Shown here piece after piece: positions 44,208 through 53,577 of a DNA stretch of 64,000 nt. The notes under the pieces are model-generated. The model was given only the letters and a program-made list of their open reading frames with translations, did not search any database and was not told the DNA's origin. Source of the stretch: Ancylomarina salipaludis (GTDB lineage Bacteria > Bacteroidota > Bacteroidia > Bacteroidales > Marinifilaceae); assembly GCF_004122035.1 (NCBI RefSeq), contig NZ_SAXA01000008.1, positions 124,001-188,000 of the forward strand. The letters are read 5' to 3'. How positions within the stretch are numbered: position 1 is the first letter of the stretch; each line of letters opens with the position of its first letter. The position numbers were made by a program, and so were the translations under genes.

Positions 44208-45509
44208 CTAATCTTCAGAAGATTCTTTTTCAGAATTCCCGTTTGCATCATAAAGCTTATCCTCATCGACAATTGGATTTATGATTAAAGGAATATCCTG
44301 AATTTTTGCAGTACCAATTAGGCCAAAAGTCATAATTAAGCTGGTAGCAATAATAATGAATAAGAGAATCCCTGAATCAAAAGCTTCGCTCCCGTATTCC
44401 GGAGGTATGGCATAATACAGTAAGACAGTTATTAATCCTCGTGGAGCAATCCAAAGTTGTGGAAAAATATCACTTCCCATAAAAACACGAAGAAACAACC
44501 AGCGAATTCCATAAATACTAAATAAAAGAAGGAGGCTAACTTCCAGAACCCGGAAACTGAATATACTCGAAATAAGAATACTCGCTCCAAAAATCACAAA
44601 AAAGAAGGTTCTAACTACAAAAGCTGATTCTCTGGTTATAAAATGCAACTCACGTTTAAGCGTTTCGAACTTCTCTTGATGCAAGTATTTACGTAGAAAA
44701 CCCCGATAAAAGAGTTCATTATTCTGAACAACAACTCCAAAAACCAGAATGATAATTAGCGGAGATAGATGCAATATTTTTCCAACGGCATAGAGTAAAA
44801 TCAAAAGTGAGATTAGCAAGAATAGACGCGCCCCATCATTAATAAACTGGAAGATATATAAGAGCAAATAACTCGCCAAAAAAGCAACAATCAAAGAGAC
44901 TCCGGTGCTAATAAAGAAACTAAAGGTTGGATGCATAACTACAGAATTTAATAATGGATCAGGATTCTGGTACTCAATCAAATTAAGCATGAAATAGAAA
45001 ATCATAATCCCAATAATATCCGAAAACGTGCTCTCATATACATGAAATTCTTTTTTTTCCTCACCAAGCTTTCCAACGCTTGGAATTATAATAGCACTGG
45101 ATAAAATTGATAAGGGCGTGGCATACAATAAAGACGTCAACCAATCCATATCAGGGATCGAATAATGGATGATTGCAGAAGCTGCAAACAATGACACAAC
45201 GAGTCCAAAAGTGGCAATTAGCAGAGATTTTACAATCAACTCTGTCTTCTCTTTTTTCAGTTCCAATTCGAGTGCTGCTTCCAGCACAATCATAATCAAA
45301 CCAATAATCCCAATCACTTCAAGAATTGGAAAAAAATTAATTTCATGTACATGAATCAATTTCAACCCATACTGAATCAGAACACCTAAACCAATCAGCA
45401 TTAAAACTGAAGGAATATTGGTTTTATAAGCCAACTTGGAAAAAAGAAAAGAGAGCAAAATGATTAAACAGCCTGCAATAATTAACGGATATGAGCCGAA
45501 TTCTACCAT
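44208..45509 (-). CDS. Cation/proton antiporter (CPA1/NhaP-like)
   Basis: This 433-residue integral membrane protein has about 12-13 hydrophobic segments and the features of monovalent cation:proton antiporters: PSVLMLIGLGVLIQYGLKLI in the second segment, ATPLSILSSAIIIPSVGKLG, and FHVYESTFSDIIGIMIFYF with the membrane-embedded acidic residue. GSDIFPQLWIAPRGLITVLL is the conserved late arginine segment. The C-terminal tail (about 410-433) is acidic and cytosolic. It would exchange sodium or potassium for protons and maintain pH or salt balance. It is a single gene with no regulator nearby. Confidence 0.9.
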   Translation of the reverse strand: MVEFGSYPLIIAGCLIILLSFLFSKLAYKTNIPSVLMLIGLGVLIQYGLKLIHVHEINFFPILEVIGIIGLIMIVLEAALELELKKEKTELIVKSLLIATFGLVVSLFAASAIIHYSIPDMDWLTSLLYATPLSILSSAIIIPSVGKLGEEKKEFHVYESTFSDIIGIMIFYFMLNLIEYQNPDPLLNSVVMHPTFSFFISTGVSLIVAFLASYLLLYIFQFINDGARLFLLISLLILLYAVGKILHLSPLIIILVFGVVVQNNELFYRGFLRKYLHQEKFETLKRELHFITRESAFVVRTFFFVIFGASILISSIFSFRVLEVSLLLLFSIYGIRWLFLRVFMGSDIFPQLWIAPRGLITVLLYYAIPPEYGSEAFDSGILLFIIIATSLIMTFGLIGTAKIQDIPLIINPIVDEDKLYDANGNSEKESSED

Positions 45510-45591
45510 GTGAAAAGATTAAGTAATTATTTCATATCCAAAATAAACATTTTTTAAGATAATTAGATTAATCAGAACAAAATGCTGCAAT

Positions 45592-45622
45592 AAAAAAGCT
45601 CCGGGAAAACCCGAAGCTTTTT
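45592..45622 (-). terminator. PepSY gene terminator
   Basis: AAAAAGCT-CGGG and CCCG-AGCTTTTT form a stem with one mismatch around AAAA; the minus strand has a run of Ts after it. Confidence 0.82.
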
Positions 45623-45634
45623 AAAATCATCTTA

Positions 45635-47146
45635 TCATGAAGATTTTTTCTTTCGTTTTAGAAATAAGACCAGACCTGTGATCAGTATCCAAAGTATAAT
45701 TAAACCAGCCAAAGGGATAAATAAAATGTAAAATTTACCAAAAAGGTATTGATAAATTCGCCCCGTATGAATTTCAAGACAAAGATTCCATAAAGACATA
45801 GGTGCTTCTTTGATTTGCTGAGGCATCTCAACAAAATGCCTATCATCCGTCATATTTCCGACACCCAGATTATAATCGAAAACAAACTCCCGTCCATTAG
45901 CATCTCGCAAATATCCTGCTATCGGATGTGCTGAGATAGGTGGTCCCATTCTTTTAACAGGCATATAGGGCTTCCTGGTAAAATAATCGAAAATTAAGTT
46001 TCGTTCCGGTATCCAGTAAAATAAACCGGAAAATGAACCAATGAGGTATTGTCCGGGCTTAATCACCTCAAATACATTAACCCCCATTACTGAAACAGGT
46101 GCCTGAGATTGAAACAATACTGGTGCTGTTTCAAATAAATCATCGGAATAATAAATAGCTTCGTTGGTTGCTAAAAGCACTCTGTTTAATTCCTCATCGT
46201 ATGAAATTCGTCTTAACTGATCGTACCAGGGATTGGGATCATCAAGATGTGTGAAGGGTAACTTTTCAACTTTTGCATTGGCAATAGAAATTAATAAAGG
46301 TGGGCGTAGGAACATACCCGTTAGTGCCGATAAAAGCAAAAAGATAATCATCCAATATCCCAAACGATTGTGCCATTTCAGATTAAATTTTAGAAATTTG
46401 GCTTTCCCTTTTACGTTTTTACTTTTAGCCTTTAGTCGTTTCATCCATTTCGGGTAAATAAAATAGATAATACCTGAAATTGAAAGCAGAATAAAGATGA
46501 GACCTACAAAATCAACAAAAAGTTTTCCCAGAAAACCAAATGCTTCTCCTGAATGCACCTCCCAAAGTGTTTTAAACAATGAAATTTTTCCATTGTAATC
46601 CGATTTTGGTAAAAGCTTGATTTTCTCAAAACCACTTGAATTTTTCTTGAGCAAATTGGAACGAGTCAGAACATAGAATTCCCCCTGCATCTCAAGCAAA
46701 TCGACTACCCTTTTTTCTGAAACAGGTAATTCAATTTTTATCCAGGCTGCATTCTGAAGCTTATAAAGTCCCAGTAGAGTACCGGCATAAATATCACCAG
46801 AACTCGTCTTCAATAGTTTTTCTATCTTGCAATTATCAATCCCCTCAGGAAATCCCTGATTAAAATTCGCAAAAGTTTGATAATTATCAGTCGATTTCCA
46901 AACACCAATATTTCCATAAATAAGAGCTGTATCGCCTTCAAGCTGCAAGGCAGATTTCACAGCCGCCTTATTCCAATTGTGATACTGGTATTCATGCCCT
47001 AAATAATTGCGATTAACATCTATAGACGAAAAGGTCTCCCTGTGATTCATCACAATACCGGAAATGGCAAACAAGAGTATAAAGAAAGTGAGAACCAGAG
47101 ATGGCCACTTATGATGTTTTTTAAAAAACTTAGTCCAATTCTTCAT
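45635..47146 (-). CDS. PepSY-associated transmembrane protein
   Basis: This 503-residue inner membrane protein has about four membrane segments: one near residues 15-33 (KWPSLVLTFFILLFAISGIV, with the family motif SGIVMNHRE), two near 215-235 and 258-280, and one near 475-497. Between the first and second lies a large periplasmic region (about 40-190) that reads like propeller or BNR-type repeats (GVWKSTDNYQTF, SGDIYAGTLLGLYKL). Family members often work with ferric reductase or iron-uptake functions; nothing here proves that. Basic residues close the C-terminus. A perfect 18-bp dyad lies 149 bases upstream. Confidence 0.82.
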   Translation of the reverse strand: MKNWTKFFKKHHKWPSLVLTFFILLFAISGIVMNHRETFSSIDVNRNYLGHEYQYHNWNKAAVKSALQLEGDTALIYGNIGVWKSTDNYQTFANFNQGFPEGIDNCKIEKLLKTSSGDIYAGTLLGLYKLQNAAWIKIELPVSEKRVVDLLEMQGEFYVLTRSNLLKKNSSGFEKIKLLPKSDYNGKISLFKTLWEVHSGEAFGFLGKLFVDFVGLIFILLSISGIIYFIYPKWMKRLKAKSKNVKGKAKFLKFNLKWHNRLGYWMIIFLLLSALTGMFLRPPLLISIANAKVEKLPFTHLDDPNPWYDQLRRISYDEELNRVLLATNEAIYYSDDLFETAPVLFQSQAPVSVMGVNVFEVIKPGQYLIGSFSGLFYWIPERNLIFDYFTRKPYMPVKRMGPPISAHPIAGYLRDANGREFVFDYNLGVGNMTDDRHFVEMPQQIKEAPMSLWNLCLEIHTGRIYQYLFGKFYILFIPLAGLIILWILITGLVLFLKRKKKSS

Positions 47147-47294
47147 CGATAATTTTAGTTTTTACAGCTCAAAAACTGATGTCTAAAATAGACAAAAACC
47201 GCTCAAAAAGAATATCCCCTTTCTGAACAGTTTAAGCCATTACCCCAAATATGATCTGACTACAATCCCGACAAACAAGATTATGTCCACTTAC

Positions 47295-47312
47295 TTGATA
47301 GTTACCTATCAA
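47295..47312. promoter_or_regulatory. 18-bp dyad upstream of the PepSY gene
   Basis: TTGATAG-TTAC-CTATCAA is a perfect inverted repeat between hcp's terminator and the PepSY gene. Its half-sites begin like FNR half-sites but the spacing differs from an FNR box. It may be an operator or a short hairpin. Confidence 0.4.
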
Positions 47313-47318
47313 AGACTT

Positions 47319-47350
47319 AAAAAAATACGTAGTGACAAGATTGCCACTAC
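47319..47350 (-). terminator. hcp terminator
   Basis: GTAGTGGCAA and TTGTCACTAC form a 10-bp stem (one G-U pair), followed on the minus strand by GTATTTTTTT. Confidence 0.82.
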
Positions 47351-47374
47351 ATATCTATCGTTTAGTTGTAAAGT

Positions 47375-49021
47375 TTAGTTTAAAAACATTTTCATGTCCT
47401 CGTCAACAGTACCAATTCCGCCAATTCCGAAAGTATCAATCAATACTTTAGCCACATTGGGTGAAAGGAAAGCTGGTAATGTTGGTCCAAGATGGATATT
47501 CTTAACACCTAATGAAAGAAGAGCCAACAATACGATAACCGCTTTTTGCTCGTACCATGCAATATTGTAGGCAATTGGCAGATCATTAATATCATTTAAT
47601 TCAAATACTTCTTTCAATTTCAGTGCAATTACAGCTAATGAATAAGAGTCGTTACACTGACCTGCATCCAATACTCTTGGAATACCGCCAATATCACCCA
47701 ACTCTAATTTGTTGTAACGGTACTTAGCACAACCTGCAGTCAGGATAACTGTATCTTTTGGTAAAGCTGCAGCAAACTCAGTATAATAATCACGACCTTT
47801 CATACGACCGTCGCAACCAGCCATTACAAAGAATTTACGAATAGCTCCGGATTTAACAGCATCAACAACTTTGTCTGCTAATTGCATCACCTGATTGTGA
47901 GCAAATCCGCCAACAATTGTTCCGTTTTCAATCTCAGTTGGAGCAGCACATTTCTTAGCTAATTCAATAATTTCTGAGAAATCTTTCTTTCCGTTTTCAT
48001 CCGCTTCAATATGCTTGAATCCCGGGAAACCCGATGCACCAGTTGTAAATACCTTATCCTGATATGTTGAATTTGCCTTTGGAGGAACAATACAGTTCGT
48101 TGTAAACAAAATCGGTCCGTTAAACGTTTCAAATTCTTCGTTTTGTTTCCACCATGCATTTCCGTAGTTACCTACAAAGTGCTCATACTTTTTAAATGCT
48201 GGATAATAGTTTGCCGGCAACATCTCAGAGTGTGTGTAAACATCAACACCTGTTCCTTCAGTTTGCTTCAACAACTCTTCCATATCCTTAAGATCATGAC
48301 CTGAAATTAGGATACCTGGCTTATCGCTTACTCCAATGTTGACTTCAGTAATTTCGGGATTACCATAAGCGCCAGTATTCGCTTCGTCCAGAGTTGCCAT
48401 AGCTGTTACACCATTAGCTCCACATTCCATAACAAGAGCTACCAAATCGTCAGCACTTAATGTATCATCGGTAGTTGCCTCTAACGCCTTTTGCATAAAA
48501 GCATACATTTCAGCTTTTTCAACGCCAAGATTATAAGCATGCTCAGCATAGGCAGCAAAACCTTTTAATCCGTATATCAATAATTCTCTTAAAGAACGAA
48601 TATCTTCATTTTCAGTAGAAAGGACACCAATCACGCGAGCTTTTGCATCAAAATCATGCTCTGCATCAGCAAACCAGATTGCAGAATGGTGAAGATTTTC
48701 AAAAGTCACACCAGCAGCCTCAGCTTGAGTTTTGATCTCTTCACGTAACTTAAGACCTTTACGAATCGCATCAACAAACTTTACTTTATCGAAGTTGGCA
48801 TTTGTAATAGTCATGAACAAACCATTCATAATAAAGTTGTTCACTTTATCGTTTTCAACACCAGCTTCACGAGCTTTAGTACTGAAAACAGAAATCCCTT
48901 TCATCACATACATCAATAAATCCTGAATGTTTGCAACCTCATCGGTTTTACCACAAACACCTTTAACTGTACATCCAGTTCCTTTTGCTGCCTCCTGGCA
49001 CTGATAACAAAACATAGCCAT
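47375..49021 (-). CDS. hcp: Hybrid cluster protein (hydroxylamine/NO reductase)
   Basis: Hcp reduces hydroxylamine in vitro and is a nitric oxide reductase under anaerobic nitrosative stress. The 548-residue product begins [20 protein letters not shown] and has C5, C8, C17 and C23 (CX2CX8CX5C), the [4Fe-4S] motif of the family. Hybrid-cluster ligand regions are seen later ([69 protein letters not shown]). It is a single gene with a terminator. A CRP/FNR-type dyad 133 bases upstream suggests NO- or redox-dependent control. No hcr reductase gene adjoins. Confidence 0.96.
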   Translation of the reverse strand: MAMFCYQCQEAAKGTGCTVKGVCGKTDEVANIQDLLMYVMKGISVFSTKAREAGVENDKVNNFIMNGLFMTITNANFDKVKFVDAIRKGLKLREEIKTQAEAAGVTFENLHHSAIWFADAEHDFDAKARVIGVLSTENEDIRSLRELLIYGLKGFAAYAEHAYNLGVEKAEMYAFMQKALEATTDDTLSADDLVALVMECGANGVTAMATLDEANTGAYGNPEITEVNIGVSDKPGILISGHDLKDMEELLKQTEGTGVDVYTHSEMLPANYYPAFKKYEHFVGNYGNAWWKQNEEFETFNGPILFTTNCIVPPKANSTYQDKVFTTGASGFPGFKHIEADENGKKDFSEIIELAKKCAAPTEIENGTIVGGFAHNQVMQLADKVVDAVKSGAIRKFFVMAGCDGRMKGRDYYTEFAAALPKDTVILTAGCAKYRYNKLELGDIGGIPRVLDAGQCNDSYSLAVIALKLKEVFELNDINDLPIAYNIAWYEQKAVIVLLALLSLGVKNIHLGPTLPAFLSPNVAKVLIDTFGIGGIGTVDEDMKMFLN

Positions 49022-49153
49022 AATTTAAAATTTTATCGTGTTATTATTAGAGTTCTTAATTTACAAAATCAAATGGAGACTGCCTAAATTAATTCGTTAA
49101 CAGCCTAACTCCCTTTCGACACTACAAATATGAGCCAAGATCTCAGCAAAAAG

Positions 49154-49169
49154 TGTAACGAATGTTACA
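49154..49169. promoter_or_regulatory. CRP/FNR-type operator candidate upstream of hcp
   Basis: TGTAAC-GAAT-GTTACA is a perfect 16-bp inverted repeat in the 345-base gap between hcp and the divergent EEP gene. Its size and symmetry fit a CRP/FNR-family dimer such as HcpR, the usual regulator of hcp in anaerobes. For the plus strand, TAACTTTG (49305-49312) could be the -7 element of the EEP gene. Confidence 0.55.
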
Positions 49170-49366
49170 AACACAAAAGTTTTTCAGAGTTTTTTATCTT
49201 TTAATCTCTTTATCAGACTAAAATCCTTCTATTCTTTCAAAAAAATAATCCAAAATCAAGAGACAGCTATTGTCGCCATCTTTTTCCCAACTCAATTATT
49301 TCATTAACTTTGGTGTAATCGTATAAATCCACAAGAATAACCGCTAGAAGTTACAATCAAATTCTA

Positions 49367-50398
49367 ATGTATAAGCTCATGTTAAAAAAAGCATTGCTAT
49401 TATTTGCAGTTGCACTCATCTGCCTTTCATCCTTTGCTAAGGGGAAAAAAGATATTACTGTTGTATTCTATAATGTAGAGAACCTTTTCGACACCATCAA
49501 TAATCCTGATAAAAGGGATAATGACTTTACCCCGATGGGCAAATTGCAGTGGAATACCAAGCGTTATAACGACAAAATATCCAAACTCAGTTACGTTTTA
49601 AGCTCAATCGATAAAGAAGAGCTACCTGCACTTGTTGGTCTTTGTGAAATTGAAAATAAGGATGTACTCGAAGATCTTATTGATCAAGAAAAATTAAAAG
49701 ATGGTAAATACAAAATCGCTCATAGCGAAAGTCCTGATAAAAGAGGAATTGATTGTGCTTTGATTTACCAAAAAAGCCGATTCAAATACATCAAGCATGA
49801 AACGATAAGTATTGAATTTCCCTGGGAAAAGGAATACAAAACAAGAGATATTCTTTATGTACAAGGTCTGGTCGGAAGAAAAGACACCTTAAATATTTTC
49901 GTGAATCATTGGCCTTCTCGTCGAGGGGGACAAGAAAAATCAGAGCCAAACCGAATATTTGTAGCACAACAATTAAAAAAAGCTGTGGATAAAATACAGG
50001 CCAAAAATCCTTTTGCCAAAATCATTATCATGGGCGATTTCAACGATGAACCAACTGATAAGGCCGTAGCAGAAGTGCTAAAGGCTGGCAACAACAGGGA
50101 CACAGATAATCCTATGCAATTATTCAACCTGATGTATGATATGAAAATCAATGGAGAAGGAACTTACAACTACAGAGGCACCTGGAATATGCTTGATAAT
50201 TTAATTGTCTCAAACTCACTTCTAAATGGGTCAAGAGGGTATCAAACCTTACACAATGCCGGTCGAATCTATCGCGACAAATGGATCTGTTTTAAAAATA
50301 AAAAAGGGATACTAACACCTAATAAAACCTATGGAGGAACAAAATATTATGGCGGTTTTAGCGATCATTTCCCAGTCTATTTTAAACTGAAACGCTAA
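49367..50398 (+). CDS. Secreted endonuclease/exonuclease/phosphatase family protein
   Basis: This 343-residue protein has a signal peptide (about 1-24, LICLSSFAKG) and the EEP fold motifs: VVFYNVENLFDT near the start, ALVGLCEIENKDVLEDL (metal-binding glutamate), VNHWPSRRGGQ, IIIMGDFNDEPTDKAV (catalytic Asp-Asn), and FSDHFPVYFKL at the end (Asp-His pair). All key residues are present, so it should be an active metal-dependent phosphodiesterase or nuclease outside the cytoplasm. Two in-frame ATGs four codons apart could start it. It ends at its own terminator. Confidence 0.9.
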   Translation: MYKLMLKKALLLFAVALICLSSFAKGKKDITVVFYNVENLFDTINNPDKRDNDFTPMGKLQWNTKRYNDKISKLSYVLSSIDKEELPALVGLCEIENKDVLEDLIDQEKLKDGKYKIAHSESPDKRGIDCALIYQKSRFKYIKHETISIEFPWEKEYKTRDILYVQGLVGRKDTLNIFVNHWPSRRGGQEKSEPNRIFVAQQLKKAVDKIQAKNPFAKIIIMGDFNDEPTDKAVAEVLKAGNNRDTDNPMQLFNLMYDMKINGEGTYNYRGTWNMLDNLIVSNSLLNGSRGYQTLHNAGRIYRDKWICFKNKKGILTPNKTYGGTKYYGGFSDHFPVYFKLKR

Positions 50399-50442
50399 AA
50401 CAAATCAAAACACGTTGTTTCAAAGAAATTAGCTTAGGATTA

Positions 50443-50478
50443 GAGCATATGCATTTCATGTATATGCTCTCTTTTTAT
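50443..50478 (+). terminator. EEP gene terminator
   Basis: GAGCATAT pairs with ATATGCTC around 11 bases, followed by TCTTTTTATT. Confidence 0.78.
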
Positions 50479-50513
50479 TAGTTTTACAACTACAAACAAA
50501 GCAAAATTGGCAC

Positions 50514-52520
50514 ATGGATTTTAAACTTGTATCTAAATTTCACCCAACTGGTGATCAACCCGAAGCTATCAAACAACTTACTCAAGGTTTGAATGATGGG
50601 CATCCGTTTCAAACCCTTTTGGGAGTTACGGGTTCAGGGAAAACCTTTACCATTGCCAATGTCATCAAAGAAGTTCAGCGACCTACACTGGTTTTAAGTC
50701 ACAATAAAACCCTTGCCGCTCAACTATATGGTGAATTCAAGAATTTTTTCCCTGACAATGCCGTTGAATATTTTGTAAGCTACTACGATTACTACCAACC
50801 GGAAGCCTATCTGCCCACTACGGATACCTATATCGAAAAAGATTTGGCCATAAACGATGAGATTGAGAAACTGAGACTAAGTGCTACCTCAGCCCTACTT
50901 TCCGGTCGTAAAGATGTGATTGTTGTTTCATCGGTTTCCTGTATTTATGGTATTGGGAATCCTGAAGATTTCCATGCCAATGTTTTGGAATTGAAACAAG
51001 GCCAACGTATCTCCCGAAACAAACTCTTACTCTCATTTGTTGATGCTCTTTATTCAAGAAACGAAGTCGAATTTGAGCGAGGTCATTTTAGAGTTAAAGG
51101 CGATACTATCGATATTTTCCCCGCTTATGCCGATTTTGCCTATCGCATTATTTTTTGGGACGATGAGATTGATGAAATCTATTCTTTTGATCCAATTAAT
51201 GGACAAAAAATAGAACGCTACGATAGGATCACAATTTATCCAGCTAATATCTTTGTTACGAGCAAAGATAAGGTACAGAATGCCATTAAAATGATTCAGG
51301 ATGATATGGTGGCTCATGTTGAATATATGAAAAGCATTGGAAAACATCTGGAAGCCAAACGTGTTGAAGATAAAGTTAATTTCGATTTGGAGATGATTCG
51401 TGAATTGGGTTATTGCTCAGGTATTGAGAACTATTCCCGTTATTTCGATGGCAGGGCGCAAGGTTCACGTCCTTTCTGCCTTATCGACTATTTTCCCGAC
51501 GATATTCTAATGGTTGTGGATGAGAGTCATGTCACACTTTCACAGGTAAAGGCCATGTATGGAGGGGATCATTCGCGAAAAGTCAATCTGGTTGATTACG
51601 GATTTCGTTTGCCATCGGCACTCGACAATCGCCCTTTAAAATTTGAGGAATTTGAAGCCTTAAGTTCACAAACAATATACGTCAGTGCAACACCATCTGA
51701 CTATGAACTTGAGAAATCTGAAGGAGTTGTTGTGGAACAAGTAATACGTCCAACAGGTTTACTCGACCCCAAAATCGACGTCCGTCCAAGTTTGAATCAA
51801 ATTGATGATTTGGTTGCTGAAATTCACAAACGAAGTGAAATTGATGAGCGTGTTTTGGTTACGACACTAACAAAACGTATGGCTGAGGAACTCTCGCAAT
51901 ACTTTGCTGATCTAAACATCCGTTGTCGCTATATCCACTCCGATGTTGACACGCTTGATCGGGTTAAAATTATGGAAGATCTCCGATTGGGATTATTTGA
52001 TGTTTTAATTGGGGTCAATCTTCTACGTGAGGGACTTGATTTACCCGAGGTTTCACTCGTAGCCATATTAGATGCTGACAAAGAAGGCTTCCTGCGATCG
52101 ACAAGAGCCTTAGTTCAAACTGCAGGTCGTGCAGCCCGTAATGTCAATGGCCTGGTTATTATGTATGCCGATAAAATAACCAAATCGATGCAGGAAACCA
52201 TTGATTCAACAAACTACAGAAGAGAAAAACAATTGGCCTATAATGCCAAACACAATATCACACCAACACAAATTATCAAGGATAAGACCAGCATCATGCA
52301 AAATGGTGGTGTCGATCCCAAAGCATATTGTGGTCCTGAAACAATTGAGATTGCGGCTGATCCTGTTATTCAGTATATGAGTAAGGAAAGTCTTGAAAAA
52401 TCGATTGCTCAAACGAAAAAATCAATGCAAAAAGCAGCTAAGGAGCTCGATTTCCTTCAAGCAGCCCAATTCCGCGATGAAATGTATAAGCTTGAAAAAC
52501 TTCTGAAAGAGAAAAAATAA
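50514..52520 (+). CDS. uvrB: Excinuclease ABC subunit B
   Basis: UvrB is the damage-verifying helicase-like core of nucleotide excision repair; it receives DNA from UvrA and recruits UvrC. The 668-residue product has Walker A GVTGSGKT at 37-44, the beta-hairpin region EYFVSYYDYYQPEAYLPTTD, the DEAD-like VVDESHV, the helicase motif SLVAILDADKEGFLRS, ALVQTAGRAARNVNG, and a C-terminal UVR motif (about 625-665, AAKELDFLQAAQFRDEMYKL). The length is normal. It is a single gene ending at a terminator shared with rpoD. Confidence 0.97.
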   Translation: MDFKLVSKFHPTGDQPEAIKQLTQGLNDGHPFQTLLGVTGSGKTFTIANVIKEVQRPTLVLSHNKTLAAQLYGEFKNFFPDNAVEYFVSYYDYYQPEAYLPTTDTYIEKDLAINDEIEKLRLSATSALLSGRKDVIVVSSVSCIYGIGNPEDFHANVLELKQGQRISRNKLLLSFVDALYSRNEVEFERGHFRVKGDTIDIFPAYADFAYRIIFWDDEIDEIYSFDPINGQKIERYDRITIYPANIFVTSKDKVQNAIKMIQDDMVAHVEYMKSIGKHLEAKRVEDKVNFDLEMIRELGYCSGIENYSRYFDGRAQGSRPFCLIDYFPDDILMVVDESHVTLSQVKAMYGGDHSRKVNLVDYGFRLPSALDNRPLKFEEFEALSSQTIYVSATPSDYELEKSEGVVVEQVIRPTGLLDPKIDVRPSLNQIDDLVAEIHKRSEIDERVLVTTLTKRMAEELSQYFADLNIRCRYIHSDVDTLDRVKIMEDLRLGLFDVLIGVNLLREGLDLPEVSLVAILDADKEGFLRSTRALVQTAGRAARNVNGLVIMYADKITKSMQETIDSTNYRREKQLAYNAKHNITPTQIIKDKTSIMQNGGVDPKAYCGPETIEIAADPVIQYMSKESLEKSIAQTKKSMQKAAKELDFLQAAQFRDEMYKLEKLLKEKK

Positions 52521-52548
52521 TTTTAATCACAAACTATTATATAGCAAA

Positions 52549-52590
52549 GAGGCTATTGAAAATTAATTCAATAGCCTCAATCTATTTTTT
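52549..52590. terminator. Bidirectional terminator, uvrB/rpoD
   Basis: GAGGCTATTGAA pairs perfectly with TTCAATAGCCTC around AATTAA. T-rich DNA follows on the plus strand. It lies between convergent uvrB and rpoD. Confidence 0.85.
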
Positions 52591-52605
52591 CACAGTTCTA
52601 AACGA

Positions 52606-53466
52606 TTAACCTAAGTAGGTTTTAAGCAGTTTAGATCTTGAAGTATGTCTTAAACGTCGAATCGCTTTCTCTTTAATCTGACGAACACGCTCACGTGTTA
52701 AACCAAATTTCTCACCGATCTCTTCAAGAGTCATTTCTTGAATTCCAATACCGAAGAATAACTTGATAATATCACTTTCTCTTTCTGTTAGAGTAGCCAG
52801 GGCACGATCGATCTCTCTTGTCAGCGATTCGTTCAGTAAGCTACGGTCAGCGATTGGTGAGTCATCATTAATCAGTACATCAAGTAAAGAATTATCTTCT
52901 CCATCAACAAAAGGCGCATCTACTGATATGTGACGTCCCGATACACGAAGCGTATCAGCAACTTTATCAGCAGGCAATTCAAGAGTATCTGCCAACTCCT
53001 CAGGAGATGGTTTTCTCTCGTGCTCTTGTTCAAATTTAGAAAAAGCTTTGTTGATCTTATTCAAAGATCCAACTTGGTTCAATGGCAAACGAACAATACG
53101 AGACTGCTCAGCCAAAGCCTGCAAAATCGATTGACGAATCCACCATACCGCATAAGAAATGAATTTAAAACCACGAGTCTCGTCGAATTTCTCAGCAGCC
53201 TTAATCAATCCCAAGTTACCTTCGTTAATCAAGTCAGGTAGACTTAAACCTTGATTCTGGTATTGTTTAGCTACAGAAACAACAAAACGTAAATTAGCTC
53301 TTGTTAACTTTTCCAAGGCTCTTTGATCACCTTTTTTGATACGTTGTGCCAATTCAACTTCTTCCTCTACAGTAATAAGATCTTCTTTACCAATCTCTTG
53401 CAAATACTTATCAAGAGAAGCACTCTCACGATTGGTAATTGATTTTGTTATCTTTAATTGTCTCAT
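52606..53466 (-). CDS. rpoD: Primary RNA polymerase sigma factor
   Basis: The 286-residue housekeeping sigma factor has the short form typical of Bacteroidota, without the long non-conserved insert of proteobacterial sigma-70. Region 1.2 is near residues 15-50, region 2 near 55-120 ([40 protein letters not shown]), region 3 near 130-205, and region 4 near 225-280 ([20 protein letters not shown]). This phylum's primary sigma recognises the TTTG/TAnnTTTG promoter found upstream of this very gene. It lies downstream of an HtrA protease gene with its own promoter between. Confidence 0.97.
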   Translation of the reverse strand: MRQLKITKSITNRESASLDKYLQEIGKEDLITVEEEVELAQRIKKGDQRALEKLTRANLRFVVSVAKQYQNQGLSLPDLINEGNLGLIKAAEKFDETRGFKFISYAVWWIRQSILQALAEQSRIVRLPLNQVGSLNKINKAFSKFEQEHERKPSPEELADTLELPADKVADTLRVSGRHISVDAPFVDGEDNSLLDVLINDDSPIADRSLLNESLTREIDRALATLTERESDIIKLFFGIGIQEMTLEEIGEKFGLTRERVRQIKEKAIRRLRHTSRSKLLKTYLG

Positions 53467-53494
53467 AGTCCCTTTTTCAACTCGAAATATTCCG

Positions 53495-53526
53495 CAAAAT
53501 TAGCCTTTTAAAAACTTATAGCCAAA
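53495..53526 (-). promoter_or_regulatory. rpoD promoter
   Basis: On the minus strand TTTG (53523-53526) is followed after 20 bases by TAATTTTG (53495-53502), an exact fit to the Bacteroidota housekeeping consensus. Transcription would begin about 20-25 bases before the rpoD start codon. Confidence 0.6.
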
Positions 53527-53577
53527 ATTGATTCACTTTTTATTCCAGTTATTTATTAATTTGCAATTCCGAGTCTT

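Noticed and set aside
47295..47312. FNR box
   Set aside because: The half-sites TTGAT and ATCAA are separated by eight bases rather than four.
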